The notes below the pieces were generated by a model. The model was not told the origin of the DNA. It worked only from the letters and a program-made list of their open reading frames with translations, and made no database searches. Shown here piece after piece: positions 46,331 to 55,081 of a stretch of DNA of 64,000 nucleotides (position 1 is its first letter; the number at the start of each line of letters is the position of its first letter). Made by a program: the position numbers and the translations under genes. The stretch spans positions 62,001-126,000 of the forward strand of contig NZ_JAQTZS010000003.1 in NCBI RefSeq assembly GCF_028687635.1, given 5' to 3'. Source of the DNA: Malikia sp. GTDB taxonomy: Bacteria; Pseudomonadota; Gammaproteobacteria; Burkholderiales; Burkholderiaceae_C.

Positions 46331-46492
46331 TCACATCCAGCGCGGCGGTGGCTCCGGGTCATTGATCGGCCGGTCGTCGTAGCGCCTGAGCAGATCCTGC
46401 TGCTCCTTGCGTTGGCGGCGGGTCAGCTGCTCGCGCAGGCGCTTGGGCAGCGTGGGCCGATCAGGGGAGCGGCGCGTGAGGCCACTGGTCAC
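46331..46492 (-). CDS. Small prophage protein, 53 aa, after endolysin
   Basis: GTG 46492 overlaps the endolysin stop as GTGA. The product is basic and proline-rich: TSGLTRRSPDRPTLPKRLRE..., DLLRRYDDRPINDPEPPPRWM. It ends just before the convergent terminator, so it is the last gene of the late operon. There is no membrane segment, so it is not an Rz-type spanin. The overlap and the fit to the terminator are the evidence for it being real. Confidence 0.5.
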   Translation of the reverse strand: MTSGLTRRSPDRPTLPKRLREQLTRRQRKEQQDLLRRYDDRPINDPEPPPRWM

Positions 46493-47043
46493 GCCAGCGC
46501 CTCCATCGCCGCGCCGTAGAGCGCCACCCGCTCAGCCTGCCCGTTCAGCCCGCCGTTGATCTTGCGCGTGATGCGCTCGAAGTCCCCGGCATCGGCCAGC
46601 GCGGACAGGCTGCGGCTGTACCAGTACCAGGCAGCCGACAGCGCGGCCCATTCAGGCTGTTCCAGCAACTCCGGGCTGTGCTCGAAGTCGGGCACATCCT
46701 TGCGCACCAGCTTCAGTCCTGCCCTCACAGCGCGGTAGTTGAAGCGCCCGGTGATCTGGATCAACCCGCGGCCCGCGAAGCGCTTGCCGTCGCCGGGCAG
46801 GCGGTTGCCCAGATCGGCGCGGCCTTCGTAGCCGGCCTGCGCCCTGGTCGGACCCCAGATCTCGCGCACGTAGCGCAGGCGGCCGGACTCGTGGCCGATC
46901 TGAGCCAGGAAGGCAGCCAGGCGCTTTGGGCTGGTGATGCCGTAGAGCTGGCAGGCGCGCTCGATGTGCGGCAGCCAGCGCGTGGCGCGTTCCGGCGTGC
47001 AGCCTGTGGCGGCCTGCAGCTGCTGGGAAGTCAGCAGCGTCAT
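46489..47043 (-). CDS. Glycoside hydrolase family 19 (chitinase-like) endolysin
   Basis: 184 aa. FLAQIGHESGRLRYVREIWGPT contains the first catalytic Glu; GKRFAGRGLIQITGRFNYRAV is the second conserved box. GH19 lysozyme-like enzymes cut the peptidoglycan glycan chain at the end of phage infection. There is no signal peptide, so export should depend on the small holin-like protein encoded just upstream, with which it overlaps by ATGA. Confidence 0.9.
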   Translation of the reverse strand: MTLLTSQQLQAATGCTPERATRWLPHIERACQLYGITSPKRLAAFLAQIGHESGRLRYVREIWGPTRAQAGYEGRADLGNRLPGDGKRFAGRGLIQITGRFNYRAVRAGLKLVRKDVPDFEHSPELLEQPEWAALSAAWYWYSRSLSALADAGDFERITRKINGGLNGQAERVALYGAAMEALA

Positions 47044-47207
47044 CGGTCAGCCACCAGCACACCGACCAGGCCGGCCAGGCCCAGGCCAGCGGCCACGATG
47101 GCCTCGGCCAGCTGGGGCGCGATCGGCACGCCGATGGACGCGGCGATCAGGATCAGGCCGCGCCAGGTCGAAGCCTCGCGGGCGCGGTCAAGCAAGTAAT
47201 TCTTCAT
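47040..47207 (-). CDS. Small membrane protein, holin candidate
   Basis: 55 aa from ATG 47207. The N-terminus NYLLDRAREASTWRG is amphipathic, then two short hydrophobic stretches LILIAASIGVPIA and IVAAGLGLAGLVGVLV, ending ADR. Its size and position directly in front of the endolysin match small phage holins. A GTG at 47225 would extend it by six residues. Confidence 0.68.
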   Translation of the reverse strand: MKNYLLDRAREASTWRGLILIAASIGVPIAPQLAEAIVAAGLGLAGLVGVLVADR

Positions 47208-47253
47208 TCCCACAGCCTCCACCAATTGAAAAGCATTGCGTAAAAAATAGGAT

Positions 47254-47541
47254 TCATGGTGCCACCGCCTTGATCTGTTCAGTCACCTGCTGCCAGAAAC
47301 CAGACGCCAGCGCCGCCATAACGACACCCACCAGGCCCAGCAGAATCTTTTGCGTGACGGCGGTCTGATAGCCCTTGATTTCGCCGGCTTGTCGGATCTT
47401 GCCGGTGTGATATTGGCGGTGCCCATCGGCATCAGGCAACCCCAAATCGTTGCGCGGCAGGGCTGTTTCGAGCCGCTGAACGGCTTGCTGCAGCTGATGC
47501 ACCGCGCGCGTCAGCTCTTCAATTTCGTCTTTCTCACGCAT
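47254..47541 (-). CDS. Phage protein with N-terminal coiled coil and C-terminal membrane anchor
   Basis: 95 aa from ATG 47541, with AAAGG eight bases before it. REKDEIEELTRAVHQLQQAVQRLETAL is a short coiled coil; ILLGLVGVVMAALASGFW is a membrane segment near the C-terminus. Tail-anchored topology is common in lysis-region accessory proteins. The start overlaps the preceding gene's end by eight bases. Confidence 0.68.
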   Translation of the reverse strand: MREKDEIEELTRAVHQLQQAVQRLETALPRNDLGLPDADGHRQYHTGKIRQAGEIKGYQTAVTQKILLGLVGVVMAALASGFWQQVTEQIKAVAP

Positions 47542-47995
47542 GATGCAGCCTTTCACCGTGTCGCATGATGATGGGCCGTACCCATATCCAGATCGCGCTG
47601 ATCATGAGTGCCAGCTCGCCACCAATGGCCGCTGGCGGCGGATAGACCGATAACAGCATCGCCACCACGGTATAGCCCCATATGCAAGCGTTCCAGCCCG
47701 CAAACCAGTGCGCCCATCGTTCGCGGTAGGCGCCATAGACCACGATGGAAAATTGCACGACTGACGTGACCAGGAAGGCAATAGCCCAGACCAGCTCTGG
47801 CGCTACGTGGCTCATGACTGTGTAAGTCGGCCGCTCGAACGTGTCGCCGGGCCACAGCAGCATGATGGCCCAGCACATCTCAGCTGTCGCCAAGGCAAGG
47901 CGCGTGCTGATCAGGTCGGAGTCGAATAGCGCTGCTCGGAAGCCGTCGGTAAATTTTTGGCGTTGGTGTCGTCGCATGGTTGCATTGCTCATCAC
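47534..47995 (-). CDS. Phage multipass membrane protein
   Basis: 153 aa. Four hydrophobic segments: LATAEMCWAIMLLWPG, PELVWAIAFLVTSVVQFSIVVYG, WNACIWGYTVVAMLLSVY and IGGELALMISAIWIWVRPI. The basic N-terminus RRHQRQKFTDGFRAAL and C-terminus RHGERLHHA suggest both ends are cytoplasmic. It lies between the tail fibre and lysis genes. An antiholin or exclusion role is possible, but nothing in sequence decides. Confidence 0.68.
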   Translation of the reverse strand: MMSNATMRRHQRQKFTDGFRAALFDSDLISTRLALATAEMCWAIMLLWPGDTFERPTYTVMSHVAPELVWAIAFLVTSVVQFSIVVYGAYRERWAHWFAGWNACIWGYTVVAMLLSVYPPPAAIGGELALMISAIWIWVRPIIMRHGERLHHA

Positions 47996-49428
47996 AATTT
48001 AATGAATGAGTTAGATGGCATGAAAGGGAACGGCTTGGCTGTCAAAAATGCTTTTGCTACTCGAATATTTCCGGCTGGAGTAAGGTGGCTTATGTCTTGC
48101 GGCTCCTGATCCTCTGCCTCAATCCAGTTATTGAATGGGTTTGCAAAAAAGACTCCGTACTCTGAGAACATTCCAGCGGCAGCTTCTGCCTGCTTCGCGC
48201 ATGTGTAAAGAACAGTGGGATCATGCTGGTTCGCCGAGTTAGCAACAGTTGATCCATAGATGATTGTTCGGCGGCGCGCTACCCCAGAATCTTTTCCAGC
48301 CCATCCAAACGCCAAGAGACGAACCGACTTTGTTCCGCCAGTCTCGCATGTTACGCGAATGTTGGCAGACGCTGGAAGGTTTTCAATCCACACCACCATA
48401 GGCCATCGGTCATCGTTGAATGCGCTGGTCCAGTAGCAGTTTACGGTAGCCACCGTAGCACCATTTACCGTGATCGTGGCAATACCCTGTAATGACGGGT
48501 CAGTCTCAAGGAATACAGCACACGACCTTTGGTTGCTCAGTGTGATCTGCGAATACTGACCGTTTGTTAGTCTTGTGACCCATCTACCACCAGTTGTATC
48601 TCCATAGTAGAACGGATTGAAAGACATTTTGTCCGTGGCTACAGTATCTTGAATTGATTCTGATAGACCGGCCGTCGTGACAAATCCTGGGGTTGATCCA
48701 ACTCCTTTTCCGCCCAAAATAGGATCGGCCCACCCGAGATGGGAAATTCCTCCCCAATGGTCTACCAGCAGGCGCGCAATGTTAGCCTCGTGTGAGCGCC
48801 TAACGATCTTGTAAAATTCCTCTGTGGTCGAATACGGGTTGACTGAGTTCCACCCACCCATCACACAGATGACGTAAGGCGCTTCTGCAGCCCCAGCATA
48901 CGGTCCAAGGTTACCCATCTGGTTGAAAATCGACCACTGGGCGCCTCCGCTTGCATTCCACCCAAGGCGCTGACCCCCAATGGCAAAATTACTGACAGTC
49001 ATGGCGTTATCTAACAGATCAGCCACAATGTGTGGCCATCGATACTGAGGCAAAAGCCTTCCCACGCCATCTGTGTAATAAACACCAGTTGCTGCATTCG
49101 ACCCGCGAGTCTGTGAGTCCCCTATGGAATACAAAGCAGATGAAATTGTCCGTGGAATAAGAGCAATATTGGCGGCTGGGGTATAAGTGATAAGATCACA
49201 AATCTCCCGCAGCTTCTCCTGCACATTCGTTGCGACTGCGCCAGTTCCTGCCGGCATGTATGCAACGCGATCTGCCGTCGTCCCAATGCGCTGCACCGTA
49301 GTGCCATCCAGTTTTTCAGCGTAGAGGTGGCCGTCTTCGGTGTTGAGGGCCAGCTCACCCAGCACTATGCTGGATGCGGCCGGAATGACCCCTGCTACGG
49401 TAGAACGCTTTGTTTTCAGAATAGCCAT
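47992..49428 (-). CDS. Tail fibre/spike with SGNH-hydrolase domain
   Basis: 478 aa. Residues 1-45 (AILKTKRSTVAGVIPAASSI, then GELALNTEDGHLYAEKLDG) match the attachment module of the next fibre gene. From about 95 a GDSL/SGNH esterase fold is visible: SALYSIGDSQTRG (GDS nucleophile at 103-105), VICVMGGWNSVN as the block III-type Gly-x-Asn, and the catalytic pair in DISHLTPAGN. Such enzymes deacetylate host polysaccharide. The gene is lower in GC than its neighbours, as expected for a swapped receptor-binding module. Confidence 0.8.
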   Translation of the reverse strand: MAILKTKRSTVAGVIPAASSIVLGELALNTEDGHLYAEKLDGTTVQRIGTTADRVAYMPAGTGAVATNVQEKLREICDLITYTPAANIALIPRTISSALYSIGDSQTRGSNAATGVYYTDGVGRLLPQYRWPHIVADLLDNAMTVSNFAIGGQRLGWNASGGAQWSIFNQMGNLGPYAGAAEAPYVICVMGGWNSVNPYSTTEEFYKIVRRSHEANIARLLVDHWGGISHLGWADPILGGKGVGSTPGFVTTAGLSESIQDTVATDKMSFNPFYYGDTTGGRWVTRLTNGQYSQITLSNQRSCAVFLETDPSLQGIATITVNGATVATVNCYWTSAFNDDRWPMVVWIENLPASANIRVTCETGGTKSVRLLAFGWAGKDSGVARRRTIIYGSTVANSANQHDPTVLYTCAKQAEAAAGMFSEYGVFFANPFNNWIEAEDQEPQDISHLTPAGNIRVAKAFLTAKPFPFMPSNSFIKL

Positions 49429-49451
49429 TCCGGTTTCTCCTTCTCAGATGT

Positions 49452-51119
49452 TTAGAACGTGCCGCCGTCGATGGTCGAAGTCGGCGCGAGGTAGTCGGTG
49501 CCCGCCACGGCAGCGGTGAACGCCGTGGTGCCGTTGCCCTTGACAAGGCCCGTGAGGGTGGTCGCACCCGTGCCACCCTTGTTCACGGCGATCGTGGTGG
49601 CACTCCAGGTGCCGGTGGTGACCGTGCCCAGCGTCGTGATCGAGGCCTGACCGACGTATGCGCTGTCGATGTCGATGCTGTCGGCATTGGCCACGATGCG
49701 GTTCGCGGTGCCGCCGACGTTGATCGTGTTGCCGGATTTGGTCAGGCCGGTGCCAGCGGTGATCTGACCCGCACCAGAGAACTGCGCCCAGGCGATATCG
49801 GTGGTGCCGATAGTTCCGCCAGCATCTACCGTGCAGGTCCAGCCGCTGTCAGAGTTGACCGTTCCCTTTTCGACAAAGACGAATGCCGACACCAGCTCCG
49901 ACCATGCATCGGTATCGGTGGAGCGCGTCCAGGCGGCTGCAGCCACGACATAGATGCCGTTTTGGGACAATGTCGTTTGGTCCTTGACCAGCACTCGATC
50001 GCCAGCAACGAGCACAACACCGTCAATCGTTTGGGGGGCGGACAGCGTGATGTTGGCCGTGGTGGCTGCCACAACGCTCGACTTCACGTCCAGACCCTGG
50101 GCCACGCTATCGACATAGGCCTTCGTCGCCGCGTCCTGCGCGCTTGCCGGATCTTTCAGGCCGGTGATGAGCTGTGCGTTCATGGCGACAGACGCCGTGG
50201 GGAGTGTCAGCTGATCGATCCGTGGAAACGGGTGCACATGGTCGGCGCGTGCGTAGCTCAGCGATGTACCGGCCGCTGCCGTGCCCAGGGCTGCACCGGC
50301 TGAGGCGGATGCCATGCCGGTGTCGAGCACACGGTTCCAGGTGACAGCCGTGGTGTTGAGCGTGTCAGTCGTCTTGAAATCAGTGTCGTATCGGATGCCG
50401 CCGTTGGCCGTGCCGGAGTCCACGTTGACAAAGCAGCCGGCGAGCTTGGATGCGGAATCAGCATCCTCGGCTCGCGTCAGTACCCACGCCACAGAAGCAG
50501 AGCCGGCATTGGTCACCGTGTAGATGCCGTTTTGCAGGGCAGACGCCTGGTCCTTGACCAGCACGCGATCGCCCACCGCCAACGTGATGCCGTCCAACGT
50601 CAGGGCGGCCAGGGTTCCGGTGTTGGTCAACACCCCGGTTGCGAATGAGACCGTGAGGGCTGCCGTAGTGGCTGCCTTGACCGACTTCTTGACCGCAGCG
50701 TCCGACAGGTAGGTGAGGTCCAGCGTCTGCCAGGCCGCGCTGCCGGCGGTCGATCCAGCTGCCAGGACTTTCTTGTTCGAGGTGGTGCCGGTAGCCGGTA
50801 CGTGCTGGCTGCCGTCGCCCGTGGGGTGGACGTAGTTGTTGGCGCTGGCTGCGATGCCGTCGAGCTTCGTCTTGTCCGTGGCGGACATGAACCCGGCTGC
50901 CGATGTAGTAGCAGCGCCGTGCGCGGTGCCCGTGGCGCCCACGTGGCCAAAAGGCGCAGCAACTTCTTTGATGCTGGTGGCGGCGCCGTTACCGTCATCT
51001 CCGACACCGATATAGAGGGTGCTGTCAACTTCGTTGAATGCCGGCTCGCCGGTGCTGAGTGCTGTCGGGGCACCTGCTGCGCCACCTGCTGCACGGCGCT
51101 TGAGTTTGAGGACTGCCAT
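49452..51119 (-). CDS. Tail fibre protein with internal domain duplication
   Basis: 555 aa. The N-terminus MAVLKLKRRAAGGAAGAPTA with GEPAFNEVDSTLYIG is the virion-attachment module shared with the SGNH fibre. A domain is repeated at about 175-245 and 355-430, each with VGDRVLVKDQ or AGDRVLVKDQ followed by NGIYTVT or NGIYVVA. A collagen-free, Gly/Thr-rich repeat region reaches the C-terminus GTDYLAPTSTIDGGTF. Long stretches of small residues (GTAAAGTSLSYARADHVHPF) are typical of trimeric phage fibres. Confidence 0.85.
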   Translation of the reverse strand: MAVLKLKRRAAGGAAGAPTALSTGEPAFNEVDSTLYIGVGDDGNGAATSIKEVAAPFGHVGATGTAHGAATTSAAGFMSATDKTKLDGIAASANNYVHPTGDGSQHVPATGTTSNKKVLAAGSTAGSAAWQTLDLTYLSDAAVKKSVKAATTAALTVSFATGVLTNTGTLAALTLDGITLAVGDRVLVKDQASALQNGIYTVTNAGSASVAWVLTRAEDADSASKLAGCFVNVDSGTANGGIRYDTDFKTTDTLNTTAVTWNRVLDTGMASASAGAALGTAAAGTSLSYARADHVHPFPRIDQLTLPTASVAMNAQLITGLKDPASAQDAATKAYVDSVAQGLDVKSSVVAATTANITLSAPQTIDGVVLVAGDRVLVKDQTTLSQNGIYVVAAAAWTRSTDTDAWSELVSAFVFVEKGTVNSDSGWTCTVDAGGTIGTTDIAWAQFSGAGQITAGTGLTKSGNTINVGGTANRIVANADSIDIDSAYVGQASITTLGTVTTGTWSATTIAVNKGGTGATTLTGLVKGNGTTAFTAAVAGTDYLAPTSTIDGGTF

Positions 51120-51142
51120 GGAATGACTCCTTGAGATTGGCG

Positions 51143-51361
51143 TTAAAAAGTTCCGCCATCGACCTTATCGATGGCTGGCGGGGAGGAAATATTCACAATG
51201 ACGTTTCCGTTTGAATCTGTTGTCGCCCGAACCAAATCACCGCGAAAGTCGAGAGATTTCACGGTAGCGCTGACATGAGTTCCCTCATCGGAAACTTCAA
51301 TTGCAGCCGGCGCCCCGGTGTTGGCGAATTGACCCGAGATGAATGCTTTGCTGATGGTCAT
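51143..51361 (-). CDS. Small tail-associated protein ending DGGTF
   Basis: 72 aa: TISKAFISGQFANTGAPAAIEV, a beta-rich middle (THVSATVKSLDFRGDLVRATT), and the C-terminus PAIDKVDGGTF, which repeats the end of the large fibre. The ATG overlaps the stop of the upstream tail gene by four bases. A cap or adaptor for the fibre is inferred from position and the shared tail only. Confidence 0.65.
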   Translation of the reverse strand: MTISKAFISGQFANTGAPAAIEVSDEGTHVSATVKSLDFRGDLVRATTDSNGNVIVNISSPPAIDKVDGGTF

Positions 51362-51855
51362 GCGTAGTACCCTCCGTCGATCAGCGTCACGGGGTATCTG
51401 AAGTTGTTGATCACCACGACATCACCGATCACGCATGGGGCTGCCAGCGTCAGCGCGCTGTTGGTGTAGCTGTAGTCGTCCGGGTAATAGATCAGGGACC
51501 CGTTGAAGAAAACCTCGACATGCCCCTCTGCGAGATCAAGACCGCTGAACGCTGTCTGACCTGCTGAGGTGCCTGCGGTGGTTCCAATCTTGTATGACCA
51601 GGTGGTCGCGGCGGAAAGATTGAACTGGGACGAAATGATCGAATCCAGCTCGGCAATCTTTGAGGCGAGAACTGAATCAACATCCGTCATCTTCTTCGAG
51701 ACAGATGCATCAACATCAGAAAAGACGCCTTTCAGGGTCTTCTTGACATGACCCACGCGATCAGTGGCGGTAGCGGCCGTGCTGTTGGCAATTTCCGCAA
51801 TGTGGTCAACGTCCAGCTTCGCGTTATTCAGGTCTGGTAGGGTGATGGCAGGCAT
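51358..51855 (-). CDS. Tail protein with coiled coil and C-terminal beta domain
   Basis: 165 aa. Residues 10-75 are helical heptads (KKMTDVDSVLASKIAELDSI); residues 80-165 form a beta domain (GHVEVFFNGSLIYYPDDYSYTN, ALTLAAPCVIGDVVVI) and end PVTLIDGGYYA. The beta part resembles short fibre-tip or distal-tail modules. It precedes the small DGGTF protein with ATGA overlap and follows the tail-tip gene by 11 bp. Confidence 0.65.
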   Translation of the reverse strand: MPAITLPDLNNAKLDVDHIAEIANSTAATATDRVGHVKKTLKGVFSDVDASVSKKMTDVDSVLASKIAELDSIISSQFNLSAATTWSYKIGTTAGTSAGQTAFSGLDLAEGHVEVFFNGSLIYYPDDYSYTNSALTLAAPCVIGDVVVINNFRYPVTLIDGGYYA

Positions 51856-51866
51856 GGCATTGGAAA

Positions 51867-54683
51867 TCAGTTAATGATGGTGTTCTTGTCCGGCACGGCC
51901 AGCTGGTCGGCCGCGTAGTAGTCAGGCGAGTAATTGACCGCCTTGATGCGGATGTACTGGCCGTCGCTCATGCCCACTTCCTGGACCAGCCAGGCCTGGG
52001 CCTGGCGGCCGCTGTCCGATGCAAAGCTGAAGATGGTGCGGATGCCGTCCTGGCCGGGCGCGGTGACGATGGCCTCGGCCGGGGCGCTGGCCAGCACGAT
52101 CTGATTCGGAACGGCTCCAGCGGTGCAGGCGATCGACTGCAGCGATCCGTCGCGCTTCATCAGCAGGATCGAGTGCGCAGCGCCGGCGGTGAAGGCGACG
52201 TCCCGGCTCAGCGTCAGCACCAGGCCGCTCTGGCCGATCACTTCGCCGTCGTAGCTCTTGAAGCGGGTGTTGTCGACGATGTCCACCCGGCTGTTGGGCA
52301 GCAGCAGGCGCGCGTCTGTCGTGCATTCGGTCTCGATCGCCAGGCGCTGGCCCAGCAGCTTGCGGTACTCGCGATTCGCGCGGTACCAGGCCTGAGCGAA
52401 GCTGCGGATGCCCGGAATCTCGAAGCGCCGGTACTTGGTCGCGCTGGCGTCCAGCGGCAGCTTGATGGTCTCGGCCTGCTCAGTGTCGGGGTCCTGGTAG
52501 ACGAACTCGACCCCGTCGTACTCGGCGTCGGTGCTGAAGCTGCGCGTGATGGTCTCGGCGTTCGGGCGCTTGTTGCGGTGGGTGAACAGCGCGCTGCTGC
52601 TGGTCTGCAACCGGTCGAAGCCGAGCCGGATCCGGCCCGACTGGCGGTAGGGCACGCAGAAGGCCGTGTTGGCGATGATGGTCAGCGTTTCCTCGAAGCT
52701 GGTCTGGTCGCTGTCGAAGGTGTAGTTGAACTGGCCGGCGTCCGGGGACCAGGCGTCGAGCTGCTGCTGCACGCCGTGGATCTGCACCAGGTCGACCTGG
52801 GCGGCGCCGTTGCCGATGCGCGGGTCGGCCGCCACCGCGGCCATGACGTCCACGACCCGGCTGGTCGCCGCAATGGTGCCGCTGACATGCCGGCCCTCGG
52901 CATCGAAAGCACCACTGGCGCTTCCGTCGGCGCTGATGCTGGGTAGCTTGCGGCTGGCCAGGCAGTTGAGCTGCCGCTGGCGCGCGGCCGTGGCGCGCGG
53001 CGTGGCGCGCGTGACGCTATGGATCGTCGTCTTGTTGCCGAAGTGGGTCTTGCCGACCGGGCTGACCGCGTACAGGTCGGCCCACTTGATCTCGTCGATC
53101 ACGGTGCCGCCAAAGTCGTAGTCGAATGGCGTCACGCGGCGCGCGCGCACCCGGGTCGGGCCGGTCCAGGCGGTCACGCGCTCGACCGTGACGGCGCGCT
53201 CGTCGCTCACGGCGCCGCTGATGGTCTCGGTCACGGTTTCGACCTGGCCGGTGGGCGCCAGGGCGCTGGTCAGGCGCTCGATCTGGACCTCGAAAATCAC
53301 GCTGGCCGCGCTCTTGCCGCCGTTGTCCTTGTACATGCCCAGCTGGGCCAGCACGTTGACCCAGACTTCGGTGCGATCGGCTTGCGGCAGGGTCACCCAG
53401 TCGGTCCACTCGGTCCACTCGGTCAGGCCATTGTCGACCGTGATGGACGCGGTCACGCCCCCCAGCCAGCCGCCGAGTATTCCGCTGAACACGGACCCGC
53501 TGAGCGCCACCCAGCCATCCCCCACCTCGGTGACGGTGCGGGTTCCCGAGTAATCCACGGTAGTGCTCAGGGTAGCCAGCGCGCTGGCTTCGTTGACCTG
53601 GCTGCCTGCCGTCACGGTGATGGAGCGGTCGCTGGCCTTGGCCAGCACGGTGAAGGTGCCGTTGTTGCTGGCATTGGTGAAGCCGCTGAACGTCACCAGG
53701 GAGCCCGGGGTCACATGGGCAAAAATGGCGCTGTCCGTGCCGACATCGGTGTAGGACCGACTCGCGGCCACCACAGTGACCGCGCTGCTGACGATGACCA
53801 GATGGCCGGACATGCTGATGCTCAACTGGTCACCGGGGTTGCAGATCGCGTTGAAGTTCGGGCGCTTCTGATCTTGCGAGATGGCGTCGGTGGTCAGCCC
53901 AGCAGGCACCGCGCTGCCGTCGCCCGTCCCGGCTGCCCAGAATGTGTAAGCAGCACTGGCCGGCAGCTGGATCTGGTTCGCGGCCTTGAGCGTCAGGCCG
54001 TCAACTTGCACGCTACGCGCTGCGGTCACGATGCTGTCGATGATCGGGTCGCCGACCTGGATCACCGGGCTGTCACTGCTGTTGGGGCTGGTGAACGGCG
54101 CATAGACCGACGCGCTCGACCCGCTGATGTCGCTGATCAGCGAGTCCCCATCACGGATGCTGCTGATGTCGTAGTAGCCCCGGCCCACGCAGTAGTAGCC
54201 GTATTCGACGCGGCGGTGGTCCTGGTACTTGTTGTAGGTCGGCATCAGCAGGCTGGGGATAGCGCGCACGGTGCCGTAGATGTCCTCGACCCGCTGCAGC
54301 AGCCGCACCTCGTTCTCGCGCGCGGCCAGGCCGTTGTTGGCGCTCTGCTGGGTCCGGTTGACGTTGCCCGGCATCGAGGGCGGGGGGAACAGCAGCGACA
54401 TCGCGACGCTGACCGCTATCGCGATCGCGATATTGATCAGGATCGGGATCGCCGGGCCGCCCGGGCTCTGCAGCACGGTCACCATCGGCGCGCGGCCGTG
54501 CAGCAGGGCCTGCAGGTCCTGGGTGATCTCGGTCTCGGCGCTGGGCTCGCCAGAGTAGATCTGCAGGCCGACCTGCGGCGTGTCGCCGTAGTGCTGCAGC
54601 AGCCAGGCGCCGACGCTGTCGGCCTGGAAGACTCGCGGCGCCACCGGCGCAAACGGGTGCTCGTAGAGGCGGATCGTGATCAC
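51867..54683 (-). CDS. Tail-tip (host specificity J-like) protein
   Basis: 938 aa. Starts ITIRLYEHPFAPVAPRVFQADS, includes a hydrophobic stretch ILINIAIAIAVSVAMSLLF at about 100-118 followed by FPPPSMPGN, then VEDIYGTVRAIPSLLMPTY and YCVGRGYYDIS. These are typical of baseplate-hub or tail-tip proteins of siphoviruses with tail assembly of the K/I/J type. The C-terminal half resembles the gp27-like hub and fibronectin-like regions (YDGVEFVYQDPDTEQ...). ATG overlaps the stop of the NlpC/P60 gene. Confidence 0.85.
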   Translation of the reverse strand: MITIRLYEHPFAPVAPRVFQADSVGAWLLQHYGDTPQVGLQIYSGEPSAETEITQDLQALLHGRAPMVTVLQSPGGPAIPILINIAIAIAVSVAMSLLFPPPSMPGNVNRTQQSANNGLAARENEVRLLQRVEDIYGTVRAIPSLLMPTYNKYQDHRRVEYGYYCVGRGYYDISSIRDGDSLISDISGSSASVYAPFTSPNSSDSPVIQVGDPIIDSIVTAARSVQVDGLTLKAANQIQLPASAAYTFWAAGTGDGSAVPAGLTTDAISQDQKRPNFNAICNPGDQLSISMSGHLVIVSSAVTVVAASRSYTDVGTDSAIFAHVTPGSLVTFSGFTNASNNGTFTVLAKASDRSITVTAGSQVNEASALATLSTTVDYSGTRTVTEVGDGWVALSGSVFSGILGGWLGGVTASITVDNGLTEWTEWTDWVTLPQADRTEVWVNVLAQLGMYKDNGGKSAASVIFEVQIERLTSALAPTGQVETVTETISGAVSDERAVTVERVTAWTGPTRVRARRVTPFDYDFGGTVIDEIKWADLYAVSPVGKTHFGNKTTIHSVTRATPRATAARQRQLNCLASRKLPSISADGSASGAFDAEGRHVSGTIAATSRVVDVMAAVAADPRIGNGAAQVDLVQIHGVQQQLDAWSPDAGQFNYTFDSDQTSFEETLTIIANTAFCVPYRQSGRIRLGFDRLQTSSSALFTHRNKRPNAETITRSFSTDAEYDGVEFVYQDPDTEQAETIKLPLDASATKYRRFEIPGIRSFAQAWYRANREYRKLLGQRLAIETECTTDARLLLPNSRVDIVDNTRFKSYDGEVIGQSGLVLTLSRDVAFTAGAAHSILLMKRDGSLQSIACTAGAVPNQIVLASAPAEAIVTAPGQDGIRTIFSFASDSGRQAQAWLVQEVGMSDGQYIRIKAVNYSPDYYAADQLAVPDKNTIIN

Positions 54684-55081
54684 GCGGTCACCTCCGACAC
54701 CATCGCCTTGCGCCAGTATTCGATCAGTGGGTAGGTGTCGCGCAGGCTGGCCAGGTCCTGATAGACAGCGCCGGTTTCGAGTGCATGCAGCACCCCGCCT
54801 CGCCAGTAGACGCCGCAGTGATGCAGGCCCAGGCTCGGGGCCTTGCCCAGCAGCACCACGTCAAAGTCGGCGGGTGCGGCCGGCGCGGTCACCGGCTCGA
54901 AACCGTGCGCGCTCTTGTGCAGCGCCAGGCGGAACGCTGCGGCGATCGCGCGCGCGCTCGGGTTGATGGTGCGGTAGTCGTTGACGCCCTGGCCCAGCTC
55001 GCGGGCATAGACGTCGGCCACCAGGGTCCAGCAGGGCGGCGCCGGGTACTGGGTGGCCATGTAGCGGGAAACATCCATCAC
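54680..55081 (-). CDS. NlpC/P60-type tail assembly peptidase (K-like)
   Basis: 133 aa. YPAPPCWTLVADVYARELG holds the catalytic Cys and VVLLGKAPSLGLHHCGVYW the His of an NlpC/P60 fold; LHALETGAVYQDL follows. In siphoviruses this protein sits at the tail tip and cuts peptidoglycan on entry. It overlaps its neighbours by ATGA on both sides. Lambda K also has a JAB-type domain, absent here. Confidence 0.8.
   Translation of the reverse strand: MMDVSRYMATQYPAPPCWTLVADVYARELGQGVNDYRTINPSARAIAAAFRLALHKSAHGFEPVTAPAAPADFDVVLLGKAPSLGLHHCGVYWRGGVLHALETGAVYQDLASLRDTYPLIEYWRKAMVSEVTA

Noticed and set aside
53019-54734. Plus-strand frame of 571 codons opposite the tail-tip gene
   Set aside because: Shadow of the tail-tip protein, which fits the phage gene order on the minus strand.
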